Origin: Ewingella americana ATCC 33852
Lineage (GTDB): Bacteria > Pseudomonadota > Gammaproteobacteria > Enterobacterales > Enterobacteriaceae
Assembly: GCF_000735345.1 (NCBI RefSeq)
Contig: NZ_JMPJ01000073.1
Location: forward strand, 1 to 44,983
DNA: 44,983 nt
Reading direction: 5' to 3'
Positions 16,177 to 24,733 of the stretch are shown piece after piece. Within the stretch, counting starts at the first letter, position 1, and the number at the start of each line of letters is the position of its first letter. Below the pieces are notes generated by a model, which searched no databases, was not told where the DNA came from, and saw only the letters and a list, made by a program, of their open reading frames with translations. A program made the position numbers and the translations under genes.

Positions 16177-16488
16177 GCTGCCCGTTGGCGAAAAATGTCG
16201 CAAAAGGTGCAACAAAAGTGGCAATGCGCCTTAATGATCGCCCCTGCGCACCAAACTGGCGCAGGGGAAACTGCCGCAAATTCTGCGCAAAATGGCGCAA
16301 AGCAAAACAGTCACCACTATTTTTAACCTGCCGTGAATCATTCAAATCATCCACTTAATCCCCCCACCACTTTTTAGGCTTTTCGCGCAAAAAATATCCA
16401 GCCAATTTTGATTCAACTGTTTCACCTTGGAAAAAATTTGGCATGGCCGTTGCAACCATCATGAGAGAGATATCGATGGCGAGGCCCT
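16177..16488. promoter_or_regulatory. Intergenic region with strong hairpin and dyad before the RpiR-type gene
   Basis: No gene. A 9-bp perfect stem CCCCTGCGC (16241-16249)/GCGCAGGGG (16259-16267) lacks a T-run, so it is not a simple terminator. GCGCAA or CGCAAA recurs several times between 16190 and 16310. A near-symmetrical dyad, GCCAATTTT (16401-16409) and AAAATTTGGC (16433-16442), lies close to the regulator and could be its own operator. Confidence 0.45.
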
Positions 16489-17364
16489 ATGGAACAGCAA
16501 GCACTGATTCAGAAAATCAAAGATCAATATGAGTCTTTACCCAAGCAGGTAAGGCTGGTGGCAAGCTTTGTGCTGAATTACCCGCAGGAAGTGGCGGTGA
16601 TGTCGATGCGTGAGCAGGCCAAGCTGGCCGGGCTTCCCCCTTCGACCATGACCCGTTTCGCCAAGCGATTGGGCTTCTCCGGCTATGACGACATTCGCGA
16701 GATTTTTATCAATGCCTTGCGCAATAAAGGCAATGAATACAGCTCGCGAGTCTCGGCGCTGGTCGAAATGAAGCAGAAGGTCGGCGAAAGCTCACTGGTG
16801 CTGGATTTGGCGAACACCACCATCTCCCACATTCAGTCGCTGTGTCAGGCCAGCAATCTGGCTTCGATTGTCAGCGCGGCCAAGACCCTGTCGCAGGCGC
16901 GCAATATTTACTGCGTGGGCATGCGCGCCTCTTTCTCCATCGCATTTCACTTTTATCACGTGGCCTCTTACTTCCAGAGCAACCTGATTTTGGTGGAGGG
17001 CGCCGGTGAAAGCGGCCTGATGACCCTGATGCACAGCATCGGTCCGAAAGACGTGCTGCTGGTGTGCAGCCTATCGCCCTATTCGCGCCGCGCCGTGGTG
17101 CTGACCCGCTACATGGCGCAGCAGAAAGCCAAAATCGTCGCCATCACTGATGACGCCAGTTCGCCCGTCGCGCGTTTGGCCAGCGACACCATTTTAGTTC
17201 AGAAGCAAACCACCTCGTTTTTTGACGCCATGACGCCGGCTTTTTTAGTCAGCGAACTCTTAGCCACGCTGATGGCGGCCACGGCGAAAGTCGATGTCCG
17301 CGCCTGCGTGACGGACACCGAAGAGAAGCTCTGGCTGATGGGCGAATGGTGGAGCCACAAATAG
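16489..17364 (+). CDS. MurR/RpiR-family transcriptional regulator
   Basis: A 291-residue regulator with the N-terminal RpiR helix-turn-helix (about 1-75, MSMREQAKLAGLPPSTMTRFAKRLGFSGYDDIRE) and a C-terminal SIS sugar-isomerase-like domain (about 125-265). RpiR proteins usually sense phosphosugars, but a branch controls amino-acid and amine uptake. It is the first gene of an eight-gene same-strand run, 43 bases before the agmatinase-family gene, so it probably controls that operon. A GAGG site precedes the ATG. Confidence 0.88.
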   Translation: MEQQALIQKIKDQYESLPKQVRLVASFVLNYPQEVAVMSMREQAKLAGLPPSTMTRFAKRLGFSGYDDIREIFINALRNKGNEYSSRVSALVEMKQKVGESSLVLDLANTTISHIQSLCQASNLASIVSAAKTLSQARNIYCVGMRASFSIAFHFYHVASYFQSNLILVEGAGESGLMTLMHSIGPKDVLLVCSLSPYSRRAVVLTRYMAQQKAKIVAITDDASSPVARLASDTILVQKQTTSFFDAMTPAFLVSELLATLMAATAKVDVRACVTDTEEKLWLMGEWWSHK

Positions 17365-17407
17365 ATCTTACCCGGCCCTTGGCAACCCTAATTGATAGGA
17401 AATAAAG

Positions 17408-18376
17408 ATGAGCGTTTACAAACCAGAACTGACTACCGCCCCGAAACATGGCCACAAAAGCCTGCTCTACTCAGAAGTGGTCAGCGACCTGAACACCTTG
17501 GATTCCGTGGATATCGCCGTGCTGGGCATTCCTTATGGCTCGCCGTATTCGATTGATGAAGTGACCAACGATCAGACCAACGCCCCGACCGCCGTGCGTC
17601 AGGCGACCGACCGCGCCGTGCGCAGCATTGAGCGTTATGACTTTGATATCGGCGGCCCGCTGATGGACAACCAGCCTATCCGCATGGTCGATTGCGGCGA
17701 CATCGCCGGTGACGCCCGCCAGCTCAACGGCCATTACGACGCGGCAGAAACCGTGGTGCGCAAAATTCTCTCCCTCGGCGGCATGCCACTGATCATCGGC
17801 GGCGACCACGGCGTGCCAATCCCGGTACTGCGCGCGCTGGACGGCGTCGGCCCGATCACCCTGATTCAGATCGACTCCCATCTGGATTGGCGTCAGGAGG
17901 TCAATGGCGTGACCGACGGCTACTCCAGCCCAATCCGCCGCGCCTCTGAAATGGCCCACATCGGCGAAATCTTCCAGATTGGCCTGCGTGCCAACGGCTC
18001 CGCGCGTCAGGAAGAAGTCGACGCCGCGCTGGCCTATGGCGCACATCTGATAACCGCCCACGAGCTGCATGACGAAGGCGTCGAGGCCATTCTCAGCCGC
18101 ATTCCCGACGGCGGCAATTACTACCTGACCATGGATGCCGACGGCATCGACCCGACCATTATGCCCGCCGTGGCAGGCCCGGCGCTGGGCGGCGTGACCT
18201 ACAGCGAAGCGCGCAAACTGATCCACGGGTTAGTCAAGAAAGGCCGCGTGGTGGGGATGGATATCGTTGAAATCACGCCGAAAAAAGACCTTAACGGCAT
18301 TACCGCCATCACCGCCTGCCGGTTCTTCGTCAACCTGATTGGCATGGCCGTGCGGGCCGGGTACTTCAAAAAATAA
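17408..18376 (+). CDS. Agmatinase/arginase-family ureohydrolase
   Basis: A 322-residue ureohydrolase that should hydrolyse a guanidino compound to urea and an amine, using two Mn (or Ni) ions. Metal-ligand motifs are present: GGDHG (131-135, His134), DSHLD (156-160; Ser replaces the more common Ala of DAHxD) and DADGIDP (243-249). The true substrate (agmatine, guanidinobutyrate, guanidinoacetate, guanidine or another) cannot be told. AGGAAATAAAG precedes the ATG. The neighbouring amino-acid ABC transporter and ArgE-like deacylase suggest an imported, possibly N-acylated, guanidino amino acid. Confidence 0.85.
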   Translation: MSVYKPELTTAPKHGHKSLLYSEVVSDLNTLDSVDIAVLGIPYGSPYSIDEVTNDQTNAPTAVRQATDRAVRSIERYDFDIGGPLMDNQPIRMVDCGDIAGDARQLNGHYDAAETVVRKILSLGGMPLIIGGDHGVPIPVLRALDGVGPITLIQIDSHLDWRQEVNGVTDGYSSPIRRASEMAHIGEIFQIGLRANGSARQEEVDAALAYGAHLITAHELHDEGVEAILSRIPDGGNYYLTMDADGIDPTIMPAVAGPALGGVTYSEARKLIHGLVKKGRVVGMDIVEITPKKDLNGITAITACRFFVNLIGMAVRAGYFKK

Positions 18377-18490
18377 AGTGCCAAACAACAGTAAAGCGTC
18401 AACACCAGGGAGCCTTCACCGGCTCAACTTATAAGCGCAGCCGACTGCGCAACAAAAACATTCATCACTTCACTACACAGGATAACCGCA
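18377..18490 (+). promoter_or_regulatory. CA-rich leader before the binding-protein gene
   Basis: The spacer holds CA-rich stretches (CCAAACAACAG near 18381-18391 and GCAACAAAAACA near 18449-18460), of the kind that pair with the GU-rich seed of the sRNA GcvB in other amino-acid binding-protein mRNAs. It also contains a 19-base motif repeated elsewhere in the window. AGGATAA serves as ribosome binding site for the next gene. Confidence 0.4.
18396..18414 (+). repeat. 19-base motif shared with the operon at 41883
   Basis: GCGTCAACACCAGGGAGCC here and GCGTTAACACCAGGGAACC at 41883-41901 differ at two positions. Both lie in untranslated spacers directly before a gene for amino-compound uptake or catabolism. 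Confidence 0.55.
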
Positions 18491-19291
18491 ATGAAAACTC
18501 GTCGTGTACTTGCTGCTTATGTCCTACCCGTCTTGCTCGGCGCGGCCAGCGCCATGTTTAGCCTGACCGCCAGCGCTGAAAACGTGCTGGATAAGGTGAT
18601 GGCGGACAAAAACCTGCGCGTCGCCATCCCGGTGGACTACCCGCCGTACGGCTATGTCGGCGCGTCCATGGAGCCGGAAGGCATTGATGTCGACGTCGCC
18701 AAGCTGATCGGACAGAAGCTGGGAGTGAAAGTCACCCTAATTCCGGTCACCGCGCCCAACCGCGTGCCTTACCTGCAAACCGGCAAGGCGGATATGACCA
18801 TCTCGTCACTAGGCAAAACCGCAGAACGCGCCAAAGTGATTGATTTCAGTATTGCCTATGCTCCGTTCTTCGACGCGGTATTTGGCAGCAGTAAGCAAAA
18901 TATCACCACTTTCGCCCAGCTGGCCGGGCAGAAAGTTGGGGTGACGCGCGGCTCCATGGAAGACCAAGAGCTGACCAGCCAGTCGCCAAACGCCATTCCT
19001 CAGCGTTTTGAAGATAACAACAGCACCGTGGCAGCTTATCTCTCCGGGCAAACGCAGTTTATGGCGATTGGTACTCCGGTGGCGGGCGCCATGATGAAGA
19101 AGAACCCGAAGCTCGACCTGCATATGAAAGTGATGCTAGCCAACTCGCCGTGCTACGTCGGGATGCCGAAGGACCAGCCGCAGCTGGTTGCCAAGGTGAA
19201 TGACATTATCCGCGCCGCCAAGGCAGACGGCACGCTGGACAAGCTTTCTGAGAAATGGCTGGGTGCGCCGGCAGGCAACTTACCGGAATAA
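18491..19291 (+). CDS. Amino-acid ABC transporter periplasmic binding protein
   Basis: A 266-residue solute-binding protein of the polar amino-acid family (SBP_bac_3). A Sec signal peptide ends at about residue 29 (SLTASA). The mature start NVLDKVMADKNLRVAIPVDYPPYGYV and the TISSLGKTAERAKVIDFS motif are typical. A ligand carboxylate/amine site is implied, but the ligand is not identifiable. It begins the transport module of the RpiR operon, and a strong hairpin after it may raise its mRNA level over the permease genes. Confidence 0.9.
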   Translation: MKTRRVLAAYVLPVLLGAASAMFSLTASAENVLDKVMADKNLRVAIPVDYPPYGYVGASMEPEGIDVDVAKLIGQKLGVKVTLIPVTAPNRVPYLQTGKADMTISSLGKTAERAKVIDFSIAYAPFFDAVFGSSKQNITTFAQLAGQKVGVTRGSMEDQELTSQSPNAIPQRFEDNNSTVAAYLSGQTQFMAIGTPVAGAMMKKNPKLDLHMKVMLANSPCYVGMPKDQPQLVAKVNDIIRAAKADGTLDKLSEKWLGAPAGNLPE

Positions 19292-19299
19292 CCCGCAGT

Positions 19300-19337
19300 C
19301 ACTTCCCCCTGCCGCACTGCGTTGGCGGGGGGAAGTG
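19300..19337 (+). other. Strong intercistronic hairpin
   Basis: CACTTCCCCC (19300-19309) pairs with GGGGGAAGTG (19328-19337), and an inner GCC/GGC pairing extends the helix. No T-run follows. Such hairpins between a binding-protein gene and its permease genes commonly stabilise the upstream message, as in malE-malF. Confidence 0.7.
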
Positions 19338-19383
19338 AATTGCCAATATCGGGCATCTATGCCACTTGAGGAGCCGAGTCTCT

Positions 19384-20055
19384 ATGTTTGATTTTACTAC
19401 CGTGCTACAGCAGTGGCCGTTATTGCTGAGTGGCACCCTGATCACGCTAGTCATGACGCTGATATCAACCTTCTTGGGTATTTGCCTGGGGATTGCCAGC
19501 GGCTGGGCGCGCGCTAACGGCCGCGGCCTGTTGCGGCTGTTGGTGGCCTGCTATGTCGAACTGCTGCGCAACACGCCTTACGTGGTGCAGCTGTTCTTTA
19601 TCTTTTTCGGCCTGCCGGTGCTGGGCATTCACTTGTCGGCCATTGAGGCCAGCACCCTGTCTCTGGTGCTCAACCTCGGCGCTTATACCTCTGAAATCGT
19701 CCGCGCCGGGATTCAAAACACCCCGCGCAGCCAGATTGAAGCGGCGCAAAGTCTGGCGCTTGACCCATGGCAAATCTTCACCCGCGTGGTGCTGCCTCCG
19801 GCCTTGGGTCGCGTCTGGCCGAGCATGATAAGTCAGGTGGTGATCATCATGCTCGGGTCGGCGGTCTGTAGCCAAATCTCCACTCAGGAGCTCTCTTACG
19901 CGGCCAACCTGATTGCCAGCCGCTCTTTCCGCAACTTTGAGTCTTACATTGTGGCGACGGCGATTTACCTGCTGCTTGCCATCGCGGTGCGTCAGTTTCT
20001 TGGGTGGTTCGGCCCGCGCTTTATCTTTGGTCCACAAACAGGAAAAAGATCATGA
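19384..20055 (+). CDS. Amino-acid ABC transporter permease (first)
   Basis: A 223-residue inner-membrane permease of the HisM/GlnP type with about five membrane segments. The EAA loop that docks on the ATPase reads EAAQSLALDPWQIFTRVVLPPALGRVWP. The ATG at 19384 follows a GAGGAG about 10 bases upstream; the frame is open from a TTG at 19366. It overlaps the second permease by 4 bases, consistent with a heterodimer made in equal amounts. Confidence 0.9.
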   Translation: MFDFTTVLQQWPLLLSGTLITLVMTLISTFLGICLGIASGWARANGRGLLRLLVACYVELLRNTPYVVQLFFIFFGLPVLGIHLSAIEASTLSLVLNLGAYTSEIVRAGIQNTPRSQIEAAQSLALDPWQIFTRVVLPPALGRVWPSMISQVVIIMLGSAVCSQISTQELSYAANLIASRSFRNFESYIVATAIYLLLAIAVRQFLGWFGPRFIFGPQTGKRS

Positions 20056-20720
20056 GTGATTTCTCGCTGTGGGATATCTACCGCAACCTGCTGCTGGCGC
20101 TGCGCTGGACCGTCGGACTGTCGCTGATTGCCTTTATCGGCGGCGGTATCGTCGGCGCAATCCTGCTGGTCATGCGCCTGTCCCATCGCCGCTGGCTGCA
20201 AACCATCGTGGTGATTTACGTCAACCTGTTTCAGGGCACGCCGCTGTTGATGCAGCTGTTTTTGACCTACTTCGGACTGGCGCTGTTTGGCATTGATACC
20301 ACCCCGCTGGTGGCAGCCAGCCTCTGTTTAACCCTTTACGCCAGCGCCTATCTGACCGATATCTGGCGGGGCAGCGTGGAGAGCATTTCAAAGCAGCAGT
20401 GGGAGGCCTCCGCCAGTCTGGCGCTCTCTTTCGGCGAGCAGCTGCGCTACGTGATTTTGCCGCAGGCGGTGCGCGTGGCTATCGCCCCGACCGTGGGCTT
20501 TATGGTGCAGGCCGTCAAAGCCACCGCGCTGGCCTCGGTGATTGGCTTCGTCGAGCTGACGCGCTCCGGGCAGATTATTGCAAACGCCACTTTCTCACCA
20601 TTTTTGGTATACGGCAGCGTGGCGCTGCTCTATTTCATCCTCTGTTTCCCGCTCTCGCTGTGGAGCAGGTATCTCGAAAAACAAGTAATGCGTGGAGCTG
20701 ATAACCATGACCGACACTAA
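20052..20720 (+). CDS. Amino-acid ABC transporter permease (second)
   Basis: A 222-residue HisQ/GlnP-type permease, partner of the preceding protein. The family motif [17 protein letters not shown] and the EAA loop ([29 protein letters not shown]) are clear. It starts at the ATGA overlap with the first permease gene (AGGAAAAA upstream) and overlaps the ATPase gene by 14 bases, so the three are translationally coupled. Confidence 0.9.
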   Translation: MSDFSLWDIYRNLLLALRWTVGLSLIAFIGGGIVGAILLVMRLSHRRWLQTIVVIYVNLFQGTPLLMQLFLTYFGLALFGIDTTPLVAASLCLTLYASAYLTDIWRGSVESISKQQWEASASLALSFGEQLRYVILPQAVRVAIAPTVGFMVQAVKATALASVIGFVELTRSGQIIANATFSPFLVYGSVALLYFILCFPLSLWSRYLEKQVMRGADNHDRH

Positions 20721-21459
20721 CCACACCGAGGCCGGTTTTGCGGTCGTTGATATCACCGGTTTGCACAAACGCTTTGGCGACAATGAAGTGCTGAAGGGCA
20801 TTGATCTGAAGATCAAACGCAAAGAAGTGGTATGCATTCTGGGCAAAAGCGGCTCGGGTAAAAGCACCCTGCTGCGCTGCATTAACGGGCTGGAGAGCTT
20901 CCACAAAGGCACGTTAACCGTCGACGGCCAAGCCTTGCGCCATGACGACCCGGCCGCCATGCGCGAGCTGCGCCAAAACGTCGGCATGATTTTCCAGAGC
21001 TTCAATCTGTTCCCGCATCTCACCGTGGGCCGCAACATCATGCTCGCGCCGACGCTGGTGAAGAAGATGCAAAAAGAGTCGGCGGAGCGCGCCGCGCGAA
21101 CCCTGCTGGCCCGCGTCGGTCTAGAGGAAAAATTCGACATGTGGCCCGCCAGTCTCTCCGGCGGCCAGCAGCAGCGCGTGGCCATTGCCCGCGCGCTGGC
21201 GATGAACCCGGAGGTGCTGCTGTGTGACGAAATCACCTCGGCGCTCGACCCCGAGCTGGTCGGCGAAGTGCTGCAGGTAATCGAAAACCTCGCCGAAGAG
21301 GGGATGACCATCATCATGGTGACCCATGAGATGAACTTTGCGCGCAAAGTCAGCGATCGCATCGTCTTTATGCATCAGGGGAAAGTCCACGAGGTGGGCA
21401 CCCCGGAGCAGATTTTTACCGCACCACAAACGCCGGAGCTAAAGCAGTTCCTTGCCTAG
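20707..21459 (+). CDS. Amino-acid ABC transporter ATP-binding protein
   Basis: A 250-residue ATPase of the GlnQ/HisP type. Walker A is GKSGSGKS (46-53), the Q-loop is FQSFNLFPH, the signature is LSGGQQQR (150-157) and Walker B is LLCDE (Asp174, Glu175), followed by the switch His in VTHEM. ATG at 20707 with GGAG 9 bases upstream gives the usual length. It energises the two permeases before it. Confidence 0.93.
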   Translation: MTDTNHTEAGFAVVDITGLHKRFGDNEVLKGIDLKIKRKEVVCILGKSGSGKSTLLRCINGLESFHKGTLTVDGQALRHDDPAAMRELRQNVGMIFQSFNLFPHLTVGRNIMLAPTLVKKMQKESAERAARTLLARVGLEEKFDMWPASLSGGQQQRVAIARALAMNPEVLLCDEITSALDPELVGEVLQVIENLAEEGMTIIMVTHEMNFARKVSDRIVFMHQGKVHEVGTPEQIFTAPQTPELKQFLA

Positions 21460-21546
21460 CTTCGGCAGCAGCATTACGCAGTTTTACGGGGCATTCCCCC
21501 ACCTTGAGTCCAACACCTTAATGCAGTAAACCAGGAGAAAAGCATC

Positions 21547-21954
21547 ATGGCACATACTCGTATTCGCCCGTTTAACACCAAAGTCACCTACCCTGAACAG
21601 AATCTGGATAATGATTTATGTCAGGCGGTGGTCGCCGGAAATATGGTGTTTTTGCGCGGTCAGATTGGTCAAGACCTTGATACCCGCGAGTCGGTTGGCA
21701 AGGGCGACGTCGCGGCACAGACCGAGCAGGCGATGTACAACATTAAAATGCTGTTGGAAGAGTCGGGCAGCAAGCTGGAAGACATCTGCAAAATCACCGT
21801 GTACCTCACCGATGTGCGCTATCGCGAGACGGTTTACAACATCATGGGCCGCTGGCTGAAAGGCGTTTTCCCAGTCTCTACCGGCCTGATGATCACCTCG
21901 CTGGCGCGCCCTGAGTGGTGGGTTGAGATTGACGTAATCGCAGTAAAATCATAA
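21547..21954 (+). CDS. RidA-family protein
   Basis: A 135-residue YjgF/RidA-family protein. RidA proteins hydrolyse reactive enamine/imine intermediates released by PLP enzymes and other amine-forming reactions. The C-terminal signature LARPEWWVEIDVIAV is present, with the conserved Arg. Trp residues in the signature make it a divergent member rather than housekeeping RidA. AGGAG precedes the ATG. Its place in the operon fits detoxification of an imine formed during breakdown of the imported compound. Confidence 0.88.
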   Translation: MAHTRIRPFNTKVTYPEQNLDNDLCQAVVAGNMVFLRGQIGQDLDTRESVGKGDVAAQTEQAMYNIKMLLEESGSKLEDICKITVYLTDVRYRETVYNIMGRWLKGVFPVSTGLMITSLARPEWWVEIDVIAVKS

Positions 21955-21961
21955 GGAAAGC

Positions 21962-23125
21962 ATGATGCAGACCGTGGTAGATATCCTGTCTAAATTGGTG
22001 AGTTTTAACACCATTAGCCTCCAGTCCAATCTGGCGATGATTGACTATATCGACACTTATCTGGCCGATTATGGCATCGCGGCTCGCCGGGTTTATAGCG
22101 AAGACGGTCTGCGCGCCAACCTTTACGCCACCATTGGCAACCCTCAGCGCGGCGGGATCTGCTTTTCAGGCCACTCCGACGTGGTTCCGGTTGAAGGCCA
22201 GCCGTGGTCGCAAGACCCCTTTGTGCTGACCGCCCGCGATGGCCGCCTCTATGGTCGCGGCAGCGCCGACATGAAAGGCTACTTGGCCTGCGTGCTGGCG
22301 CTGGTGCCCGAATTTATTGAAGCCACGCGCCACCCGGACGCCACGCCGGTACATATCGCGGTCAGCTACGATGAAGAGATTGGCTGCGTCGGCGTGCGCG
22401 GCCTGCTGGATGAATTATCGCGCGACGCCGTGCGCCCGAGTGGTTGTATCGTCGGTGAGCCGACCCTGATGAAAGTTGCTACCGCGCACAAAGGCAAAAG
22501 CGCGTGGCGCTGCGCGGTGCACGGGCAGGCTGCCCACTCTTCTCAGCCCGATTTGGGGGTGAATGCGATTGAAATTGCCGCCGAGCTGGTGACATTTTTG
22601 CGCCAGCAGGGCAAAGGCTGGCAGCAGGAGACGGGCGACGCGCGCTACGATCCGCCGTGGTCCACGGTGCAAGTCGGCACCATTAAAGGGGGAACCGCCG
22701 TCAACGTGGTGCCGGACCACTGCGAATTCGACTTTGAAATTCGCGCCCTGCCCGGCTCTCCCCACCAGCAGCTGCCCCAGAGCTTGCAGCAGTGGGCGAG
22801 CCAAGAGTTGCTCCCCGATATGCGCCGCGTCAGTCCGGACACGGATATTCACCTGTCGCAGCAAGTCGCCTATCCGGGGCTGCAAGACGATGAGTCGATG
22901 GACGCCCTCAAGCAGCAATGCGCCAGCGCGCTGCCCCAGCACGACTTCGAATCCGTGGCTTTTGGCACCGAAGCCGGGCTGTTCCAGCAGGCTGGCATCC
23001 CTACCGTGATTTGCGGCCCCGGCTCCATTACTCAGGCGCACAAGGCCGACGAATACATTGAGCTGTCGCAGCTGGAACTCTGCCTGACTTTTTTACGCAA
23101 GATGGTTAGCGGCGGTAGCCTGTAG
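21962..23125 (+). CDS. ArgE/DapE-type M20 deacylase (acetylornithine deacetylase-like)
   Basis: A 387-residue M20 metallohydrolase with all usual zinc-site residues: His71 and Asp73 (FSGHSDVVP), Asp103 (GRGSADMKG), catalytic Glu138 and Glu139 (YDEEIG), and a late FGTEAGLF region. ArgE-like proteins remove acyl groups from the alpha-amino group of ornithine or similar amino acids. Being last in the RpiR operon, it more likely acts on an imported N-acyl compound than on arginine biosynthesis. The start has AAGGAAAG upstream and two adjacent ATGs. Its 3' end overlaps the convergent gene by 33 bases. Confidence 0.87.
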   Translation: MMQTVVDILSKLVSFNTISLQSNLAMIDYIDTYLADYGIAARRVYSEDGLRANLYATIGNPQRGGICFSGHSDVVPVEGQPWSQDPFVLTARDGRLYGRGSADMKGYLACVLALVPEFIEATRHPDATPVHIAVSYDEEIGCVGVRGLLDELSRDAVRPSGCIVGEPTLMKVATAHKGKSAWRCAVHGQAAHSSQPDLGVNAIEIAAELVTFLRQQGKGWQQETGDARYDPPWSTVQVGTIKGGTAVNVVPDHCEFDFEIRALPGSPHQQLPQSLQQWASQELLPDMRRVSPDTDIHLSQQVAYPGLQDDESMDALKQQCASALPQHDFESVAFGTEAGLFQQAGIPTVICGPGSITQAHKADEYIELSQLELCLTFLRKMVSGGSL

Positions 23126-23731
23126 CCCCGCTTTCAGCTGCTCTTGATTGAGCGGCACGCAATAGACTGGCGTTCCGGCTTCGAAACGCCAACCTTCCGC
23201 CAACCCACCGGCGTCCACCACGTCAAAACCGAACTCGTCGAGCAGCGCCGTAACTATCGCCTTGCCCTGCGCGTCATCACCGGCAATCGGCAAAGCGCGG
23301 CGCTCCGCAGCGGAAGCAGGCAGTCCGTCATTCAGCAAATCATCCATTCTGATGGCATTAAAAGCTTTGATAATCCGAGACTCGGGCAAGTGCTTTGCCA
23401 ACATTTCGCTGGTGGTGGTCTGATGCTGGTCGAGCTCAGGGATGCGCCCGTCGCGGTCGGGATAGTAGTTGTTGGCGTCAATCACCACCTTGCCCACCAG
23501 CGGCGCGGCGGGCACGCTGCGATACGCCTCTAATGGAATGGCGATCACCACGATATCGCCGAACTCGGCCGCCTGCTGCGGAGTTCCCGCCTGACACTGG
23601 GTGGTGCGGGTTAAGGTGAATAATGTTTTGGGATCGCGTGAATTGCTCAACATCACCTGATGCCCCGCTTTTAAAGCCAGCTTGCTGATAGCCCGGCCGA
23701 CAAACCCTGCCCCAATAATGCCTATCTTCAT
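23093..23731 (-). CDS. NADPH-dependent F420-reductase-like (Rossmann) protein
   Basis: A 212-residue protein beginning MKIGIIGAGFVGRAISKLALKAGHQVMLSNSRDPKTL. This is the NADP-binding motif of the F420-dependent NADP reductase-like family; the bacterial members do not use F420, and many act as NADPH oxidoreductases of unknown substrate. GGAGAGAAG precedes the ATG. It is divergent from a LysR regulator, its likely controller, and its end overlaps the convergent deacylase gene. Confidence 0.83.
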   Translation of the reverse strand: MKIGIIGAGFVGRAISKLALKAGHQVMLSNSRDPKTLFTLTRTTQCQAGTPQQAAEFGDIVVIAIPLEAYRSVPAAPLVGKVVIDANNYYPDRDGRIPELDQHQTTTSEMLAKHLPESRIIKAFNAIRMDDLLNDGLPASAAERRALPIAGDDAQGKAIVTALLDEFGFDVVDAGGLAEGWRFEAGTPVYCVPLNQEQLKAGLQATAANHLA

Positions 23732-23832
23732 GATCTTCTCTCCGAGGTTAATGACACAGAGAGCTTGATTGATATAGATTCGAAGATAAATGGCCGTTTA
23801 TTTTGATAACTAACAACCCAGAGTGGTGAATC

Positions 23833-24723
23833 ATGGACAGACTGACCAGCATGAACGTGTTTGTGAAATCAGCCGATTTAGGCTCTTTCGCCGCGACAGC
23901 GGACGCGCTGGACATGTCGCCGCAAATGGTGGCGAAGCACATCGCCGCGTTGGAAGCGCAGCTCGGCATTACCTTGCTCAACCGCACCACCCGCCGCCAG
24001 CAGCTGACCGACGTGGGCCGCGCCTACTATGAACGCTGTAAACGCGTGCTGTCTGAGGTTGAAGCCGCAGACTCGCTGGCGCTGGATATGCAAACGCATC
24101 CCAAAGGCATTTTGAAAGTCAGCGCGCCCATCACCTTCGGCGCTTTTACCATGCCCGCCTTTGTCACCCGTTTTCTGGCCCAGCACCCGGATATGCAGAT
24201 TGACCTCTCCCTCGACGACCGTTACGTGGATCCGCTGGAAGAGGGCATAGAAGTGATTATTCGTCTGGGGGATTTGGTGGATTCATCGCTGATTGCCCGC
24301 CAGCTCAGGCCATACCGGCTGATCGCCTGCGCCTCGCCGGACTATCTGGCCAAGCGCGGCACGCCGGAAACGCTGGAGGAGCTGGCTCACCACGACTGCC
24401 TGCACTATGGCTCTTCCCCCGCCTCGCAGCCCTGCCGCTGGCTGTTTAGCCGCGACGGCAAAACGCAGGAAGTGCATATCGCCGGGCGTTTTCACTGCAA
24501 TAATTGGAATGCCTTGCTGCACGCGGCGATCAGCGGCTTTGGCATTACGCTCGGCCCGGAAATCGTGTTAGAAAGTGAAGTCAAATCAGGCCGACTAGTG
24601 CAGGTGTTAACCCAGTACCAAGGCCCGGCCCGCCCGATGCACATTGTCTACCCGCCCACTCGCCGACCAACGGCCAAACTCCGCAGCTTTGTGGATGCGA
24701 TGGTGGCGGAGTTCGGCCATTAA
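23833..24723 (+). CDS. LysR-family transcriptional regulator
   Basis: A 296-residue LysR regulator. The N-terminal helix-turn-helix is MDRLTSMNVFVKSADLGSFAATADALDMSPQMVAKHIAALEAQLG and a substrate-binding domain follows. The opening is typical of the YafC/DmlR/AaeR-like group that often controls a divergent oxidoreductase gene, as here. The 101-base divergent spacer should hold its binding site. Confidence 0.9.
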   Translation: MDRLTSMNVFVKSADLGSFAATADALDMSPQMVAKHIAALEAQLGITLLNRTTRRQQLTDVGRAYYERCKRVLSEVEAADSLALDMQTHPKGILKVSAPITFGAFTMPAFVTRFLAQHPDMQIDLSLDDRYVDPLEEGIEVIIRLGDLVDSSLIARQLRPYRLIACASPDYLAKRGTPETLEELAHHDCLHYGSSPASQPCRWLFSRDGKTQEVHIAGRFHCNNWNALLHAAISGFGITLGPEIVLESEVKSGRLVQVLTQYQGPARPMHIVYPPTRRPTAKLRSFVDAMVAEFGH

Positions 24724-24733
24724 GTGAGTGAGA

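Noticed and set aside
17471-18226. 251-codon open frame opposite the agmatinase-family gene
   Set aside because: A long antisense frame of the kind common in GC-rich genes; His/Val/Gly-biased and lacking a start signal. The sense protein has all family motifs.
20595-21362. 255-codon open frame opposite the ABC ATPase gene
   Set aside because: Ser/Arg-rich antisense shadow; the sense strand carries Walker A, signature and Walker B motifs.
22415-23041. 208-codon open frame opposite the ArgE-like gene
   Set aside because: Antisense shadow with no start signal; the sense protein has a full M20 metal site.
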